The position numbers were made by a program, and so were the translations under genes. DNA of 64,000 nucleotides from WHSW01 sp963742205 (GTDB lineage Bacteria > Actinomycetota > Thermoleophilia > Solirubrobacterales > 70-9): NCBI GenBank assembly GCA_963742205.1, contig CAVUKZ010000009.1, positions 248,001 to 312,000 of the forward strand, written 5' to 3'. The notes under the pieces were generated by a model, which saw only the letters and a list, made by a program, of their open reading frames with translations, was not told the origin of the DNA and ran no database searches. Numbering within the stretch: position 1 is the stretch's first letter; every line of letters starts with the position of its first letter. Shown here one piece after another: positions 7,701 to 16,040 of this stretch.

Positions 7701-8908
7701 CCCGCCGAGTCGTCATCACGGGTGTCGGCGCGGTGACGCCGCTGGGCGTCGGCGCGACGACGCTCGTCGAGCGCTGGGCTGCCGGCGAGTGCGGAATCGC
7801 CGACGGCTTCGGGCGCTGCGACGAGTTCGAGCCCACCGACGTCCTCACGCGCAAGGAGGCCCGGCGCGCGGACCGGTTCACCCAGCTCGCCGTGAGCGCG
7901 GCCGACGAGGCGATCGACGCCGCAGGCTGGGCGGATGAGCTCCCGTACGACGCGGGTCGCATCGGCTGTGTGATCGGCACCGGGATCGGCGGCCTCGGCT
8001 CGCTCGAGCAGCAGCAGGACGTGCTTCGCGATCGCGGGGCGAAGGCGGTCTCGCCGCTTGCCGTGCCGATGCTGATGGGCAACGCCGCCGCCGCCGCGGT
8101 GGCGATGCGCAGCGGCTTCCACGGCGGATCCTTTGGCGTCATGTCCGCCTGTGCCGCCGGCGCGCACGCGATCGGCCAGGCGCAGCGGATGATCGCCAGC
8201 GGCGAGGCTGACGCCGTGGTCACCGGAGGTTCGGAGGCGGCGCTCACAGATGTCGCCACCGCGGCCTTCGCCGCCATGGGCGCAACCTCGAAGACCGGCC
8301 GCTCGCTGCCGTTCGACGCCCGCCGCGACGGCTTCGTGATGGGCGAGGGCGCCGGCGTGCTCGTGCTTGAGGACGCCGACCGAGCGGCCGAGCGCGGGGC
8401 GGAGGTCCTGGGCGAGATCCTCGGCTACGCCGCGAGCTCCGACGCCCACCACCTGACGGCTCCCGAGCCCACGGGCCGCGACGCCGCCCGCGCGATCGAG
8501 CTCGCGCTGTCCGACGCCGAGCTTGGGCCTGAGGACGTCGATTACGTGAACGCGCACGGAACCTCGACCCCGCTCAACGACCGCACCGAGACCGAGGCGC
8601 TGAAGCTGGCCCTGGGCGACCGGGCGAAGGAGATCCCGGTCTCCTCGACCAAGTCGGCGATCGGGCATCTGCTCGGCGCCGCCGGGGCGGTCGAAGCGAT
8701 CGCCACGGTCGGGGCGCTGCGGCGCGACGTCGCACCGCCGACCGTCGGCTGGAGCGAGCGCGACCCCGAGCTCGACCTCGACTACGTCCCCGGGGAGGCC
8801 CGGGCGCTGGAGCGCAGAGCCAACGGCGCCGGCCCCAAGCCCCTGGTCGCGATCTCGAACTCGTTCGGGTTCGGCGGCCACAACGCCGTCCTCTGCCTGG
8901 CCACATGA
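7697..8908 (+). CDS. fabF: 3-oxoacyl-ACP synthase II
   Basis: A 403-residue KAS II elongating acyl-ACP with malonyl-ACP. Catalytic Cys152 (MSACAAGAH), His287 (NAHGTSTPLND) and His324 (KSAIGHLLGAAG) are in their conserved contexts, and the C-terminal FGFGGHNA loop is present. It starts at a GTG overlapping acpP and overlaps the carboxyltransferase start by 4 bases. FabF rather than FabB is inferred from the family motifs and actinobacterial context. Confidence 0.95.
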   Translation: MTRRVVITGVGAVTPLGVGATTLVERWAAGECGIADGFGRCDEFEPTDVLTRKEARRADRFTQLAVSAADEAIDAAGWADELPYDAGRIGCVIGTGIGGLGSLEQQQDVLRDRGAKAVSPLAVPMLMGNAAAAAVAMRSGFHGGSFGVMSACAAGAHAIGQAQRMIASGEADAVVTGGSEAALTDVATAAFAAMGATSKTGRSLPFDARRDGFVMGEGAGVLVLEDADRAAERGAEVLGEILGYAASSDAHHLTAPEPTGRDAARAIELALSDAELGPEDVDYVNAHGTSTPLNDRTETEALKLALGDRAKEIPVSSTKSAIGHLLGAAGAVEAIATVGALRRDVAPPTVGWSERDPELDLDYVPGEARALERRANGAGPKPLVAISNSFGFGGHNAVLCLAT

Positions 8909-10323
8909 GCGCGATCGCCGTCGAAGAACGTCAGGCGGTCCTGCGCCCGGTCGAGCGGCTGCAGTCGCTCTGCGATCCGGGCAGCTTCAACGCCGTGCGC
9001 ACCGCTGTGCGCTCGACCCGAATCGGCGACCGCTCGGGGCCCGGCGACGGCGTCGTCGCCGGGGCCGGGCGGGTCGGCGGCCGGCCGGTGTTCTGCTACG
9101 CCCAGGATTCCGCCTTCATGGGCGGCTCGCTGGGCCAGGCGCACGCCGACTCGATCGTCCGCGTGCTCGAGCTCGCCGGCCAGTCCGGCGTCCCGGTCGT
9201 CGGCTTCGTCGAGTCCGGCGGCGCCCGGCTGCAGGAGGGCCACGCCGCCCTCGCCGGCTACGGGCGGATCTTCAGGGCGAGCGTCGCGCTCTCGGAGCGC
9301 GTCCCGCAGATCACCGTCGTCGGCGGCGTCGCGGCCGGAGGCGGCGCCTACTCGCCCGCGCTCACGGACTTCGTGGTCATGACCGAGTCCGCGCGCATGT
9401 TCCTCACCGGCCCGAAGGTGGTCGAGGCGGCGCTGGGCGAGCAGGTCTCGATGGAGGACCTCGGCGGCCCGGGCGTGCACTCGCACAACGGCGTCTGCCA
9501 GCTCGTGGCGCCGGACGACCGCGCCGCCGCCGGTCTGGCCCGTGAGCTCCTGGCGCTGCTGCCCTCGAGCTTCGGCGGCCAGCCGCCGATCGCGCCCTCG
9601 GCCGGCCCGGGCGCGGACGACCCGGATGCGGCCGTGCCGACGGAGGCGCGCAAGGTCTACGACGTGCGCGACGTCGCGGCCGCGCTTGCCGACCAGGGTC
9701 ACCTGCTGGAGCTCAACGCCGACTGGGCGCGGAACATGGTCACGGCCCTGGCGCGGATCGAAGGCCGCCCGGTCGCCTTCGTCGCCAACCAGCCGCGGCG
9801 GTTCGGCGGCGTCATCGACAGCGCCGCCGCCGAGAAGGCCGCGCTCTTCATCAACTCCTGCGATCGCTTCGGGATTCCGCTCGTGGTGCTGGTCGACACG
9901 CCGGGCTTCATGCCCGGCTCCGGTCAGGAGCGCGCCGGGGTGATCCGCCATGGTGCCTCGCTGCTGCGCGCGTTCGCCGGCGCGCGGGTGCCGAAGGTGA
10001 CCGTCGTCCTGCGCAAGGCCTACGGCGGCGCTGTGATCACGATGAACTCGCGCGACCTCGGTGCCGACATGGTCTTCGCCTGGCCGTCGGCTGAGGTCGG
10101 GATCATGGCCGCCCGCCAGGCGGTCGGGATCGTTCACCGGCGGCGGCTCGCGGACGCCAACGGCGACGCGGGCGAGCTGCTCGGGGAGCTCGAGGAGGCC
10201 TATGCCGACGAGCATCTCAACGCTGATGCAGCCGCGGCCGCGGGGTTCGTGGACGAGGTGATCGAGCCGGAGACCACCCGCGACCGGCTCGCGTGGGCCC
10301 TGCGCTCGCTGGAGGGCCGATGA
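8905..10323 (+). CDS. Acyl-CoA carboxylase carboxyltransferase (beta subunit type)
   Basis: A 472-residue biotin-dependent carboxyltransferase with both crotonase-like halves, as in AccD/PccB of actinobacteria. The N-terminal half contains FVESGGARLQEG and GGVAAGGGAYSPALTDF; the C-terminal half contains LVDTPGFMPGSGQE, RKAYGGAVITMN and AWPSAEVGIM. These line the acyl-CoA and biotin sites. No zinc finger is seen. It would form malonyl-CoA for the operon with a biotin carboxylase/carrier subunit encoded outside the window. Acyl specificity (acetyl or propionyl) is not determinable. It overlaps fabF and the SGNH gene by 4 bases each. Confidence 0.9.
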   Translation: MSAIAVEERQAVLRPVERLQSLCDPGSFNAVRTAVRSTRIGDRSGPGDGVVAGAGRVGGRPVFCYAQDSAFMGGSLGQAHADSIVRVLELAGQSGVPVVGFVESGGARLQEGHAALAGYGRIFRASVALSERVPQITVVGGVAAGGGAYSPALTDFVVMTESARMFLTGPKVVEAALGEQVSMEDLGGPGVHSHNGVCQLVAPDDRAAAGLARELLALLPSSFGGQPPIAPSAGPGADDPDAAVPTEARKVYDVRDVAAALADQGHLLELNADWARNMVTALARIEGRPVAFVANQPRRFGGVIDSAAAEKAALFINSCDRFGIPLVVLVDTPGFMPGSGQERAGVIRHGASLLRAFAGARVPKVTVVLRKAYGGAVITMNSRDLGADMVFAWPSAEVGIMAARQAVGIVHRRRLADANGDAGELLGELEEAYADEHLNADAAAAAGFVDEVIEPETTRDRLAWALRSLEGR

Positions 10324-11009
10324 CCATCGAGGACCCCTTCGCGCTCATCGCCCGCACGATGTCGGAACGCCGCCCCATTCCGCGCCGCCGCCTGTCCCTC
10401 TACGTGGCGCTCGGCGACAGCTTCACGGCCGGCACCGGGTCCAACCCCGGCGAGGCCTGGCCCGAGCGCCTCGCCGCCGGGCTGCGCGCACACAATCCGT
10501 CGATCGCCTTCCGCAACCTCGCGGTGGAGGGAGCGACCAGCGCTCAGGTGCTCGACCAGCTCCCGGAGGCGATCGAGCTGGAGCCCGACCTGGTGACGGT
10601 CGTGTGCGGGGCCAATGACGTGCTCACGTCCACCCGTCCCGATGCCGGCGCCTACGCCCGCCGCCTGGGGGCGATCTTCGGGCGCCTGCAGCGCGCGAAC
10701 CCGGCGGTGCGCGTCGTCACCGCGACCTCGCCCGAGCGCTGGGACTTCCTCGAGCTCGGGCCGCGCACGAGGGCGCGGGTGGAGGGCGGCATCCGCCGCG
10801 TCAACCGTGCCACGCGGGTCGTCGCCGACGCCTACCGCGTTCCCTACCTCGAGGTCGCCGGTCATCCGGGGCTCTGCGAGGCGGAGAACTTCAGCGCCGA
10901 CGGCCTGCATCCCTCGCCGCTCGGCCACCGGCGCGCGGCGCGCGGCTTCGGCGAGCTGGTTCGCGACCGCTGCCGAATTCCGGTTTCGATCGAAGGAGGA
11001 CAGACATGA
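10320..11009 (+). CDS. SGNH/GDSL hydrolase in the fatty-acid operon
   Basis: A 229-residue serine hydrolase of the SGNH clan. Block I is YVALGDSFTAGTG (Ser nucleophile), block III CGANDVL and block V DGLHPSPLGH with the catalytic Asp-x-x-His. There is no signal peptide, so it should act in the cytoplasm. The ATG overlaps the carboxyltransferase stop, making it a true operon member. An acyl-ACP or acyl-CoA thioesterase, or a lysophospholipase-like role in chain release, is plausible but unproven. Its stop overlaps the MaoC start by 4 bases. Confidence 0.85.
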   Translation: MTIEDPFALIARTMSERRPIPRRRLSLYVALGDSFTAGTGSNPGEAWPERLAAGLRAHNPSIAFRNLAVEGATSAQVLDQLPEAIELEPDLVTVVCGANDVLTSTRPDAGAYARRLGAIFGRLQRANPAVRVVTATSPERWDFLELGPRTRARVEGGIRRVNRATRVVADAYRVPYLEVAGHPGLCEAENFSADGLHPSPLGHRRAARGFGELVRDRCRIPVSIEGGQT

Positions 11010-11497
11010 ACGAGCTGCGCCCCGAGCTAGGCGCCGAGCTGACCACGCGCGGGCGGACGATCACTGAGACCGACCTGGTCTCGTTCTCGTCGCTGACGGG
11101 CGACTGGCATCCCCAGCACGCCGACGCCGAGTGGGCGGCCAACGGCCGCTTCGGCGAGCGCGTCGCGCACGGGATGCTGGTGCTCTCCTACGCCCTCGGG
11201 CTGATGCCGTTCGATCCCGAGCGCGTGGTCGCCCTCCGCGGCCTCGACTCGGTGACCTTCAAGCGGCCGGTCCGGATCGGCGACACGATCCGGCTGCACT
11301 CGACGGTCGAACGGGTGCGCGAGCTCGACGCCGAGCACTCGCTGGTCACCCTCGGCTGGCAGGTGATCAACCAGGACGGCCGGACGGTCGTCCGGGCCCG
11401 CGTGGAGGCGCTGTGGCGCTCCGCGGAGACGCCGCCCGCGGAGCTCAACGGCGACGCGGAGGACCAGATCGTCGATCGCGAGCGGGTGCTGCTGTGA
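11006..11497 (+). CDS. MaoC-like (R)-3-hydroxyacyl dehydratase
   Basis: A 163-residue hot-dog-fold protein. The hydratase motif is visible: the Asp/His region DWHPQHADAEWA near residues 32-43 and GERVAHGMLVLS near 50. In the operon it is the only dehydratase, so it most likely converts 3-hydroxyacyl-ACP to enoyl-ACP, as HadAB does in mycobacteria, instead of FabZ. A strong AAGGAGG site precedes the ATG. It overlaps both neighbours by 4 bases. Confidence 0.87.
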   Translation: MNELRPELGAELTTRGRTITETDLVSFSSLTGDWHPQHADAEWAANGRFGERVAHGMLVLSYALGLMPFDPERVVALRGLDSVTFKRPVRIGDTIRLHSTVERVRELDAEHSLVTLGWQVINQDGRTVVRARVEALWRSAETPPAELNGDAEDQIVDRERVLL

Positions 11498-12315
11498 TCC
11501 TCGAGGGCAAGAAGATCGTCGTCACGGGCGTCGTCAACCGGCACTCGATCGCGTACGCGATCGCCGAGCGCGCCCAGCGCCAGGGCGCCGAGGTGGTCCT
11601 GACCAGCTTCGGCCGCGTGCGACGGATGACCGAGCGCGCGGCGAAGAAGCTGCCTGAGCCGGTCGAGGTGCTGGAGCTCGACGTCAACAGCGACGAGGAC
11701 CTGGCGGCGCTGCCGCAGGCGCTCCCGTCCCACTGGGAGCGCGTCGACGGGGTCGTGCACGCGATCGCGCACGCGCCGCCCGACGCGCTCGGCGGTGAGT
11801 TCCTCTCCGCGCCCCGCGAGAGCGCCCGCATGGCGTTCGAGACCAGCGCCTACTCCCTGAAGGCGCTCGCCAGTTCGCTCGCGCCGCTCATGGTCGCCCA
11901 GAACGGCGCCGGCAAGGGCGCCAGCGTCGTCGGGCTCGATTTCGACGCCTCCGTCGCCTGGCCGGCCTACGACTGGATGGGCGTCGCCAAGGCCGCGCTT
12001 GAGTCGGTCTCTCGCTATCTGGCGCGCGACCTGGGGCCGTCCGGCGTGCGGGTGAACCTGGTTTCTGCCGGGCCGATCTCGACCCCGGCGGCATCGGGAA
12101 TCCCCGGGTTCGAAACCCTCGCCGGCGCGTGGTCCGACGGTGCGCCGCTGGGTTGGGACAGCTCGGATGCGGGCGCGGTCGCCGACGTGGCGCTCTTCCT
12201 GCTCTCGGACCTCGGGCGGGCGATCAGCGGCGAGATCGTGCACGCCGACGGCGGCTTCCACGCCCTGGGAGTGGCCGGGGTGGGCCAGCCCGCCGTCAGT
12301 GAATCAGCCACTTGA
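11494..12315 (+). CDS. fabI: Enoyl-ACP reductase, InhA-like
   Basis: A 273-residue NADH-dependent enoyl-ACP reductase, the last step of each elongation cycle. The active site is intact: Phe150 in GLDFDASVAW, Tyr159 and Lys166 in YDWMGVAKAALES, which matches mycobacterial InhA (Phe149, Tyr158, Lys165) very closely. The start is GTG 11494, whose last bases overlap the MaoC stop. The 3' end overlaps the convergent membrane-protein gene by 20 bases. This closes a full FAS II elongation set in one operon. Confidence 0.95.
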   Translation: MILEGKKIVVTGVVNRHSIAYAIAERAQRQGAEVVLTSFGRVRRMTERAAKKLPEPVEVLELDVNSDEDLAALPQALPSHWERVDGVVHAIAHAPPDALGGEFLSAPRESARMAFETSAYSLKALASSLAPLMVAQNGAGKGASVVGLDFDASVAWPAYDWMGVAKAALESVSRYLARDLGPSGVRVNLVSAGPISTPAASGIPGFETLAGAWSDGAPLGWDSSDAGAVADVALFLLSDLGRAISGEIVHADGGFHALGVAGVGQPAVSESAT

Positions 12316-12787
12316 GCGCCGCGAGCGCCAGGCCGAGGCTGCCCGCGACCAGGCCGGCGCGCAGCGCGATCCACGTCGTGCCGCCCGCGACCCTGCGCAC
12401 GACGGCGCCCCACACGAACAGCAGCGCGACGTTGACCCCGGTCGCGATCCAGAGCGCCGTCTGGATCGTGTAGACGTCCACGAGGGCCAGGGCCACGACG
12501 GCTGAGGCCGGCAGCGCGGCCTCCACCATCGGCCATTCGTGCTTGACCCCGGCCGCCACCGCGTCGCGGGTCACCGGCACACGGTCCTTCGCGCTGCGGG
12601 CGAGCACGTGCGCCCAGGCGTGCGCGAGGGCAAAGATGATCGCGGTCACCAGGAGGGCGGCGATCACGATCGCCGGTCGTTCGGCGCCCGGCAGGGTGGC
12701 GATCACCGAGGTCGCGAGCACCGTGCCGTAGAGCGTCGCCGCAAGGTTCTCGCGCGGGAGCAGCGCCCGCAGCCGCTGCACCGGCAC
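12296..12787 (-). CDS. Small multi-pass membrane protein
   Basis: A 163-residue protein with about four hydrophobic segments: around residues 15-33, 38-55 (AIVIAALLVTAIIFALAHAW), 93-112 and 115-160. It begins MPVQRLRALLPRENLAATLYG. I recognise no characterised family. The gene converges on fabI and overlaps its last 20 bases, and a VOC-family gene lies 10 bases upstream on the same strand, so the two may be cotranscribed. Confidence 0.7.
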   Translation of the reverse strand: MPVQRLRALLPRENLAATLYGTVLATSVIATLPGAERPAIVIAALLVTAIIFALAHAWAHVLARSAKDRVPVTRDAVAAGVKHEWPMVEAALPASAVVALALVDVYTIQTALWIATGVNVALLFVWGAVVRRVAGGTTWIALRAGLVAGSLGLALAALKWLIH

Positions 12788-12797
12788 GCGCGGCCGC

Positions 12798-13181
12798 CTA
12801 GGAGCGGTCGGGGATCGCCTGCACGGCCCAGGCGTTCCCGTCCGGGTCGCTGAAAAAGACGAAATCGCCCCAGGGGAAGTTCTGGACCTCGCCCACGTCG
12901 ACGCCCCGCTCGACCAGCTCGGCGCGAGCGGCCTCGATGTCGTCCACGACCATCTGCATGCCGCGGACCGAGCCGGGTTCGGCGTCGGTCACCCCGGTGC
13001 CGATCGTGATCGAGCAGGCGGAGCCCGGCGGGGTGAGCTGGACGAAGCGCAGCTCGTCGCTGACCTGATGATCGTGGTCGGCCACGAAGCCCACCTGCTC
13101 GGTGTAAAAGCGCTTGGCCCGGTCGACGTCGGAGACCGGGATCGCGACGAGTTCGAGCCGCCAGTCCATTCGACACGCCAT
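12798..13181 (-). CDS. VOC/glyoxalase-superfamily protein
   Basis: The product is about 127 residues with paired beta-alpha-beta-beta-beta modules: ELVAIPVSDVDRAKRFYTEQ, then MQMVVDDIEAARAELVERG and FVFFSDPDGNAWAVQ. These are the hallmarks of vicinal-oxygen-chelate proteins such as glyoxalases and antibiotic-binding proteins. Substrate is unknown. The start may be ATG 13181 or ATG 13169, 4 codons later; both give the same fold. It is divergent from the NfeD-like gene with only 12 bases between starts. Confidence 0.85.
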   Translation of the reverse strand: MACRMDWRLELVAIPVSDVDRAKRFYTEQVGFVADHDHQVSDELRFVQLTPPGSACSITIGTGVTDAEPGSVRGMQMVVDDIEAARAELVERGVDVGEVQNFPWGDFVFFSDPDGNAWAVQAIPDRS

Positions 13182-13193
13182 CCTATTGACGAG

Positions 13194-13499
13194 ATGCTCC
13201 TCGCGCTCGCGATCGCCGGGCTGTTCGTGCTCCCCGACCCGTGGCGGGTGATCGTCGTCGTCGTCGCGGCGCTGATCGAGGTCTTCGAGGTCTGGTTCTG
13301 GATCCACTTCCTTCGCCGTTACCGGGTGCAGACCGGGGCCGAGGCGATGATCGGCGAGCGCGCGGAGGTGATCGGGCCCGGGCGGGTTCGCCTGCGAGGC
13401 GAGATCTGGAGCGCACGCGGGGCGATCGCCGGCGCCGACACCGTGCGGGTCACCGGGATCGACGGGCTGACCCTCGAGGTCGAGCCCGACTCGGGGTAG
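13194..13499 (+). CDS. NfeD-like membrane protein
   Basis: A 101-residue protein: two hydrophobic segments (MLLALAIAGLFVLP and VIVVVVAALIEVFEVWFWI), then a soluble OB-fold-like C-terminus (GAEAMIGERAEVIGPGRVRLRGEIW). This matches short NfeD proteins, which partner stomatin-like proteins or membrane proteases; no partner gene is adjacent. The start is ATG 13194. An upstream in-frame extension would run through the divergent VOC gene and is rejected. Confidence 0.75.
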   Translation: MLLALAIAGLFVLPDPWRVIVVVVAALIEVFEVWFWIHFLRRYRVQTGAEAMIGERAEVIGPGRVRLRGEIWSARGAIAGADTVRVTGIDGLTLEVEPDSG

Positions 13500-13549
13500 T
13501 AACCCGACCGCAACACTGCGGCCGCCCGCGGGAGTAATCTCGCGCCAGC

Positions 13550-13960
13550 ATGGGCAGGCCGGGGATCGTGCTCTGGGTCGTGGCGGTCGCCGCCGCCTCT
13601 CTGGCCACGGCCACGCTCGCCGGGGCAGAGCAGGGTTCGAAGCACGCGGACCGGTTGGTGGGGACGAAGGCCGGGGACGAGCTCAAGGGCTTGCGCGGGC
13701 ACGACGTGCTGATCGGAGGGCGCGGGTCCGACGTGCTGATCGGCGGCCGCGGGCCCGACGAGCTCAAGGGCGGACCGGGGCGCGACGGCTTCAACATGCG
13801 CGACGGCGTCCAGCTCGCCGCTCGCGGCAACGACACGATCGAGGCCCGCGACGGCGGCAACGACGAGATCAACTGCGGCGACGGTTACGACGTGGCGATC
13901 GTCGACGCGACGGAGGACGGCGTGTACGACTGCGAGGTCGTCCGGGAGCCGGCGCCATGA
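13550..13960 (+). CDS. Secreted protein with RTX-like calcium-binding repeats
   Basis: The 136-residue product has a signal peptide (residues 1-26, VLWVVAVAAASLATATLAGA). Short Gly/Asp nonapeptide-like repeats follow at about 35-80: GTKAGDELKGLRGHD, IGGRGSDVLIGGRGPDEL. Two Cys near the C-terminus could form a disulphide. Such repeats bind Ca2+ as a beta roll outside the cell. The copy number is low compared with true RTX toxins, so a small surface or matrix protein is likely. A TAATCT box lies 9 bases before the ATG. Its stop overlaps the phosphoesterase start by 4 bases. Confidence 0.75.
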   Translation: MGRPGIVLWVVAVAAASLATATLAGAEQGSKHADRLVGTKAGDELKGLRGHDVLIGGRGSDVLIGGRGPDELKGGPGRDGFNMRDGVQLAARGNDTIEARDGGNDEINCGDGYDVAIVDATEDGVYDCEVVREPAP

Positions 13961-15507
13961 TCGGCCCCCCGCAGGACCACAGCTCGAGGCTGGCTCGCGG
14001 CGAGCTCGCCGATCCCGAGGCCGTCGAGCGGCTCGAGCGCGCCGACCGCGACTCCCTGCTGCGGCGGCGCGACTTCCTCGGCCGCACCGCCGCGCTCGCC
14101 GGGCTCGCGGGAATGGCGAGCGTGCTCCCGGCGGAGACGCTCGTTGCCCAGGCGGCCAAGCACGCGACGCGCAAGCCGTTCCCAAAGCCCCGCGACCTGC
14201 CGATCGACACCTTCGTCGTGCTGATGATGGAGAACCGGTCCTTCGACCACTACTTCGGTTGGCACCACAAGGCCGACGGCAAGAACGCCGGGCTCGAGTA
14301 CCCGAACCTCGACGGCTCGCAGCTCTTTCCCACCCATCGGCTCACGCCCGACTTCCAGGGCTGCGCCTTCCGCGACCCCAACCACGGCTGGGACGGCGGG
14401 CGCTTCCAGTACAACGGCGGCCGTCTCGACGGCTTCTACAGCGGCAACGCGGAGGGCACGGGCAGCGACGAGTACGCGCTCGGCTACTACCTCAAGTCCG
14501 ACCTCGGCTTCATCCCGCACGTGGCCGACGCCTACCAGCTCTACGACCGCTGGTTCTGCTCGATCATGGCCTCGACCTACCCCAACCGCCACTACCAGCT
14601 GGCGGCCCAAAACGGCGGGCAGAAGTCCAATGAGCTGCCGTCGGGGACCGGCGGGATGCCATGGGAGACGATCTTCGACCGGGCGCTCTCACGCGGGCTG
14701 CGGGTCGGCTACTACGTCTCCGACCTGCCGGTCCCGGCGCTCTACGGAACGCGCGGGCTGCAGTGGGTGCGCCCGATCTCGCAGTTCTACACGGACGCGG
14801 CCGCGGGCACGCTACCCCCGATCACGTTCGTCGACCCGCCGTTCAAGGACGGGGGCGGGGGAGACGGGATCTCGGCCGACGAGCACCCACACGGCGACGT
14901 CCGCCTCGGTCAGGCGTTCATGTCCGACGTCGCGCACGCGTTCATCGCCTCCCCGCAGTACCGGCGCGGAGCGATGTTCATCAACTACGACGAATGGGGC
15001 GGCTTCTTTGACCATGTCAAGCCCCATCACGTGCCCGACGACCGCACCAACCCGGCCGATCTCGCCAACGACTGGTCGTTGACCGGGTTCCGCATCCCCG
15101 CCGTCGCGATCTCCCCCTACACCCGCGCCGGGCGCAAGGGCGGGCGGGTGAGCCACATGACCTGCACGCACGAGTCGATCCTGAAGCTGATCAGCTACCG
15201 CTACGGCCTCGGAACGCTGACCAAGCGCCACCGCTACGCGTCCAACGTCGGCCGCAGCTTCGACTTCAGCGGCCACAAGTTCGACCCGCCGGAGCTGCCG
15301 GACCCGGCGGCGATCGCCGCGACCCCGTGCTCGGTCGACGGCAGCGCCGAACGCCCGAAGCAGCACGACCTGGTGTCGCTGGAGACGTCGGGCCTGCTCG
15401 AGCGCCTTGGCTACGAGGTCCCAAAGGTCACCTACGACTCGCTCTTTCGCTATCCCGACCGGATCCGCCGGGCGTTCGCGACGGGGAACGGAAAAGGGCC
15501 CCGTTAA
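13957..15507 (+). CDS. Tat-exported phosphoesterase (phospholipase C / AcpA-like)
   Basis: A 516-residue member of the phosphoesterase family that includes bacterial phospholipase C and acid phosphatase AcpA. A twin-arginine signal is visible near residues 36-55 (RRRDFLGRTAALAGLAG) after a long N-region. Catalytic features: VLMMENRSFDHYFG near residue 90, with the Asn-Arg-Ser-Phe-Asp-His block, and later DEWGGFFDHV and the basic RIPAVAISPY segment. It probably hydrolyses phospholipid or phosphate esters outside the cell. The stop codon lies in the loop of a strong hairpin. Its start overlaps the RTX-like gene. Confidence 0.9.
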   Translation: MIGPPQDHSSRLARGELADPEAVERLERADRDSLLRRRDFLGRTAALAGLAGMASVLPAETLVAQAAKHATRKPFPKPRDLPIDTFVVLMMENRSFDHYFGWHHKADGKNAGLEYPNLDGSQLFPTHRLTPDFQGCAFRDPNHGWDGGRFQYNGGRLDGFYSGNAEGTGSDEYALGYYLKSDLGFIPHVADAYQLYDRWFCSIMASTYPNRHYQLAAQNGGQKSNELPSGTGGMPWETIFDRALSRGLRVGYYVSDLPVPALYGTRGLQWVRPISQFYTDAAAGTLPPITFVDPPFKDGGGGDGISADEHPHGDVRLGQAFMSDVAHAFIASPQYRRGAMFINYDEWGGFFDHVKPHHVPDDRTNPADLANDWSLTGFRIPAVAISPYTRAGRKGGRVSHMTCTHESILKLISYRYGLGTLTKRHRYASNVGRSFDFSGHKFDPPELPDPAAIAATPCSVDGSAERPKQHDLVSLETSGLLERLGYEVPKVTYDSLFRYPDRIRRAFATGNGKGPR

Positions 15508-15517
15508 GGGGCCCTTT
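15493..15517 (+). terminator. Hairpin terminator of the phosphoesterase gene
   Basis: AAAGGGCCCC (15493-15502) pairs perfectly with GGGGCCCTTT (15508-15517) around a 5-base loop that holds the TAA stop codon. The 10-bp stem ending in TTT is a good intrinsic terminator, and its A and T arms would also work for minus-strand transcripts. Confidence 0.8.
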
Positions 15518-15518
15518 G

Positions 15519-15716
15519 GTCCGAAAGGACGTACCGCCAGCGAATCCCGCCGCTGGCTCGTCGGTCCTTCAGCTTTGAAGTCCTAACGACCGCGCGTTAC
15601 CCACCCTAACACTGATTTTCGGCCAGGGTTACGGTTCCCCTCCGAACCCGGATCACGCACGTTTGCGGGGCTTTTCCTTCTCGTACAACGGCGCTCCCAG
15701 ACGTTGTACGGGTGGG
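15519..15716. other. Structured intergenic region without a gene
   Basis: After the terminator come GTCC-GAAA-GGAC (a GNRA-type loop at 15519-15530) and a larger two-part hairpin: AAGGAC (15525-15530) with GTCCTT (15564-15569), enclosing GCCAGCG (15536-15542) with CGCTGGC (15551-15557). The two share GGAC and are mutually exclusive, which could form a switch. Further on, CGTACAAC (15682-15689) and GTTGTACG (15703-15710) form an exact inverted repeat just past the end of the minus-strand gene. No riboswitch family was recognised. Confidence 0.4.
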
Positions 15717-15920
15717 TCACCGCGAACGGATCAGCAGCACGAACGCCAGCAGCGCCTCCGCCAGGGCGACCGCCAGCCAATCGCCGTCGAGCCCGGCCCC
15801 GCCGACGAGCCCGAAGGTGACGATCGAGGCGATGGCCAGGGCCACGGCCACCCAGGCAAGCGTCGTCGCGCCTGGCCGAGACCGCGGTTGGCGATCCGGT
15901 GGTGCCGCGTAGATCCCCAT
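15717..15920 (-). CDS. Small two-segment membrane protein
   Basis: The 67-residue product has two hydrophobic stretches, about residues 20-40 (TLAWVAVALAIASIVTFGLV) and 46-64 (DWLAVALAEALLAFVLLI). They are joined by a short Gly/Asp loop, and both ends carry Arg. No family is recognised. The gene stands alone on the minus strand; an inverted repeat beyond its stop may end transcription. Confidence 0.55.
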   Translation of the reverse strand: MGIYAAPPDRQPRSRPGATTLAWVAVALAIASIVTFGLVGGAGLDGDWLAVALAEALLAFVLLIRSR

Positions 15921-16040
15921 GGTCGGAGTCCCTTCCGTGCCGTGTCTACGAGGTGCCGCCCGGCACCCCCTGCCTCCAGGGGAGTTCCCGTCGCGACGGC
16001 GTTTAACCCTGAGCCGCGGACAAGGTCGCGATGGTCGTCG

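Noticed and set aside
15519..15716. ydaO-type or other known riboswitch in the structured region
   Set aside because: No conserved core of a known class could be matched on either strand, and no gene lies in the right position downstream.
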